Positions 63,715 to 64,000 of a stretch of DNA of 64,000 nt are shown here, one piece after another. A program made the translations under genes and the position numbers. The DNA lies in contig NZ_LFJC01000003.1 in assembly GCF_002776695.1 (NCBI RefSeq), forward strand, positions 893,588-957,587, in the 5' to 3' direction. Position 1 is the stretch's first letter. Every line of letters begins with the position of its first letter. Under the pieces are notes generated by a model. The model was not told where the DNA came from, searched no databases, and was given only the letters and a program-made list of their open reading frames with translations. This DNA comes from Bradyrhizobium nitroreducens (GTDB lineage Bacteria; Pseudomonadota; Alphaproteobacteria; Rhizobiales; Xanthobacteraceae).

Positions 63715-64000
63715 ATGCGTGCCGTTCTCGACATCGTCATCATCGTGCTCGACCTCTACGTCTGGCTGCTGATCGCGTCCGCGATCCTGTCCTGGCTGAT
63801 CGCCTTCAACGTGGTGAACACCCGCAACCAGTTCGTGTCGGCGGTCGCTGAGTTCCTGTACCGGATCACCGAGCCGGTGTTGGCACCGATTCGCAATCTC
63901 CTGCCCAGTCTCGGCGGCCTCGACATCTCGCCGATCATCCTGATCCTGCTCATCATGTTCATCGAGCGGGTGATCCTGTACTACATCTATCCGAACGTGA
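63715..64000 (+). CDS. YggT family membrane protein (3' end outside window)
   Basis: 95 codons seen without a stop. MRAVLDIVIIVLDLYVWLLIASAILSWLIAFNVVN holds the first membrane helix and the conserved SW; LYRITEPVLAPIRNLLPSLGGLDISPIILILLIMFIERVIL holds the second helix with the signature TEPxLxPIR and GGLDxSPI. YggT proteins are inner-membrane factors of uncertain role, linked to cell division or osmotic stress. It reads on after the window, probably ending within a few codons. Confidence 0.93.
   Translation, partial: MRAVLDIVIIVLDLYVWLLIASAILSWLIAFNVVNTRNQFVSAVAEFLYRITEPVLAPIRNLLPSLGGLDISPIILILLIMFIERVILYYIYPNV

Overview
This 64 kb window is a chromosomal segment of a GC-rich alphaproteobacterium of the order Hyphomicrobiales (Rhizobiales), most probably Bradyrhizobium or a close relative. 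The grounds are the codon use, the gene families (the mitofilin-like, HemY and HemD block, LON-domain protein with thioredoxin/TPR protein, DUF1674, DUF2239, poxvirus-type topoisomerase IB) and the short palindromic repeats that fill most convergent gene gaps. This is inference from family knowledge and no search was run. I see no rRNA, no CRISPR array, and no intact insertion sequence, integrase or prophage. Three tRNA genes are present: Gly-GCC, Thr-CGT and Ala-CGC.

Layout. 1-5.6 kb: end of a ubiquinone-type hydroxylase gene, a Trm112-like gene, a TetR gene divergent from a small membrane protein gene, a PepSY and cytochrome b561 pair behind iron-box-like repeats, the LON-domain and thioredoxin genes, and tRNA-Gly. 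5.6-9.6 kb: a more AT-rich accessory patch with a GmrSD-like DUF262/HNH nuclease gene, a DUF3800 gene, a palindrome-rich gap that can fold as a multibranched RNA, and a frameshifted relic. 9.7-24.3 kb: mostly metabolism and transport (epimerase, periplasmic PQQ-type dehydrogenase with dihaem cytochrome c, ketopantoate-reductase family enzyme, HCCA isomerase, MATE, GST, MFS, gamma-glutamyltransferase, UMF1 transporter, purH). 24.4-28.1 kb: heparinase-like protein, rRNA methyltransferase and SDHAF4-like protein.

28.1-32 kb is a tightly overlapped operon of a sulfotransferase, cysD and cysNC: it makes the sulfate donor PAPS and uses it to sulfate an unknown acceptor. 32.1-37.1 kb holds a chemoreceptor, a decayed L,D-transpeptidase copy, a PRMT-like methyltransferase, a staphylococcal-type nuclease and an intact L,D-transpeptidase. 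37.5-49.3 kb is housekeeping: acs, topoisomerase IB, an SRPBCC protein, a class III cyclase, the tsaD-gpsA-EVE operon, hemD, mitofilin-like, hemY and tRNA-Thr. 49.4-64 kb contains a polytopic membrane protein, small secreted proteins with CRP-like upstream sites, a NodB-type deacetylase, an MFS exporter, a hydrolase and P450 pair, a second class III cyclase, TerB, SDR and amidotransferase genes, an enoyl-CoA hydratase broken by an in-frame stop, tRNA-Ala and the start of a YggT gene.

The most unusual items are the structured element beside the DUF3800 gene, the sulfation operon, the CRP-like boxes before secreted-protein genes, the two pseudogenes with visible lesions, and the PRMT-like enzyme with an altered active-site loop.
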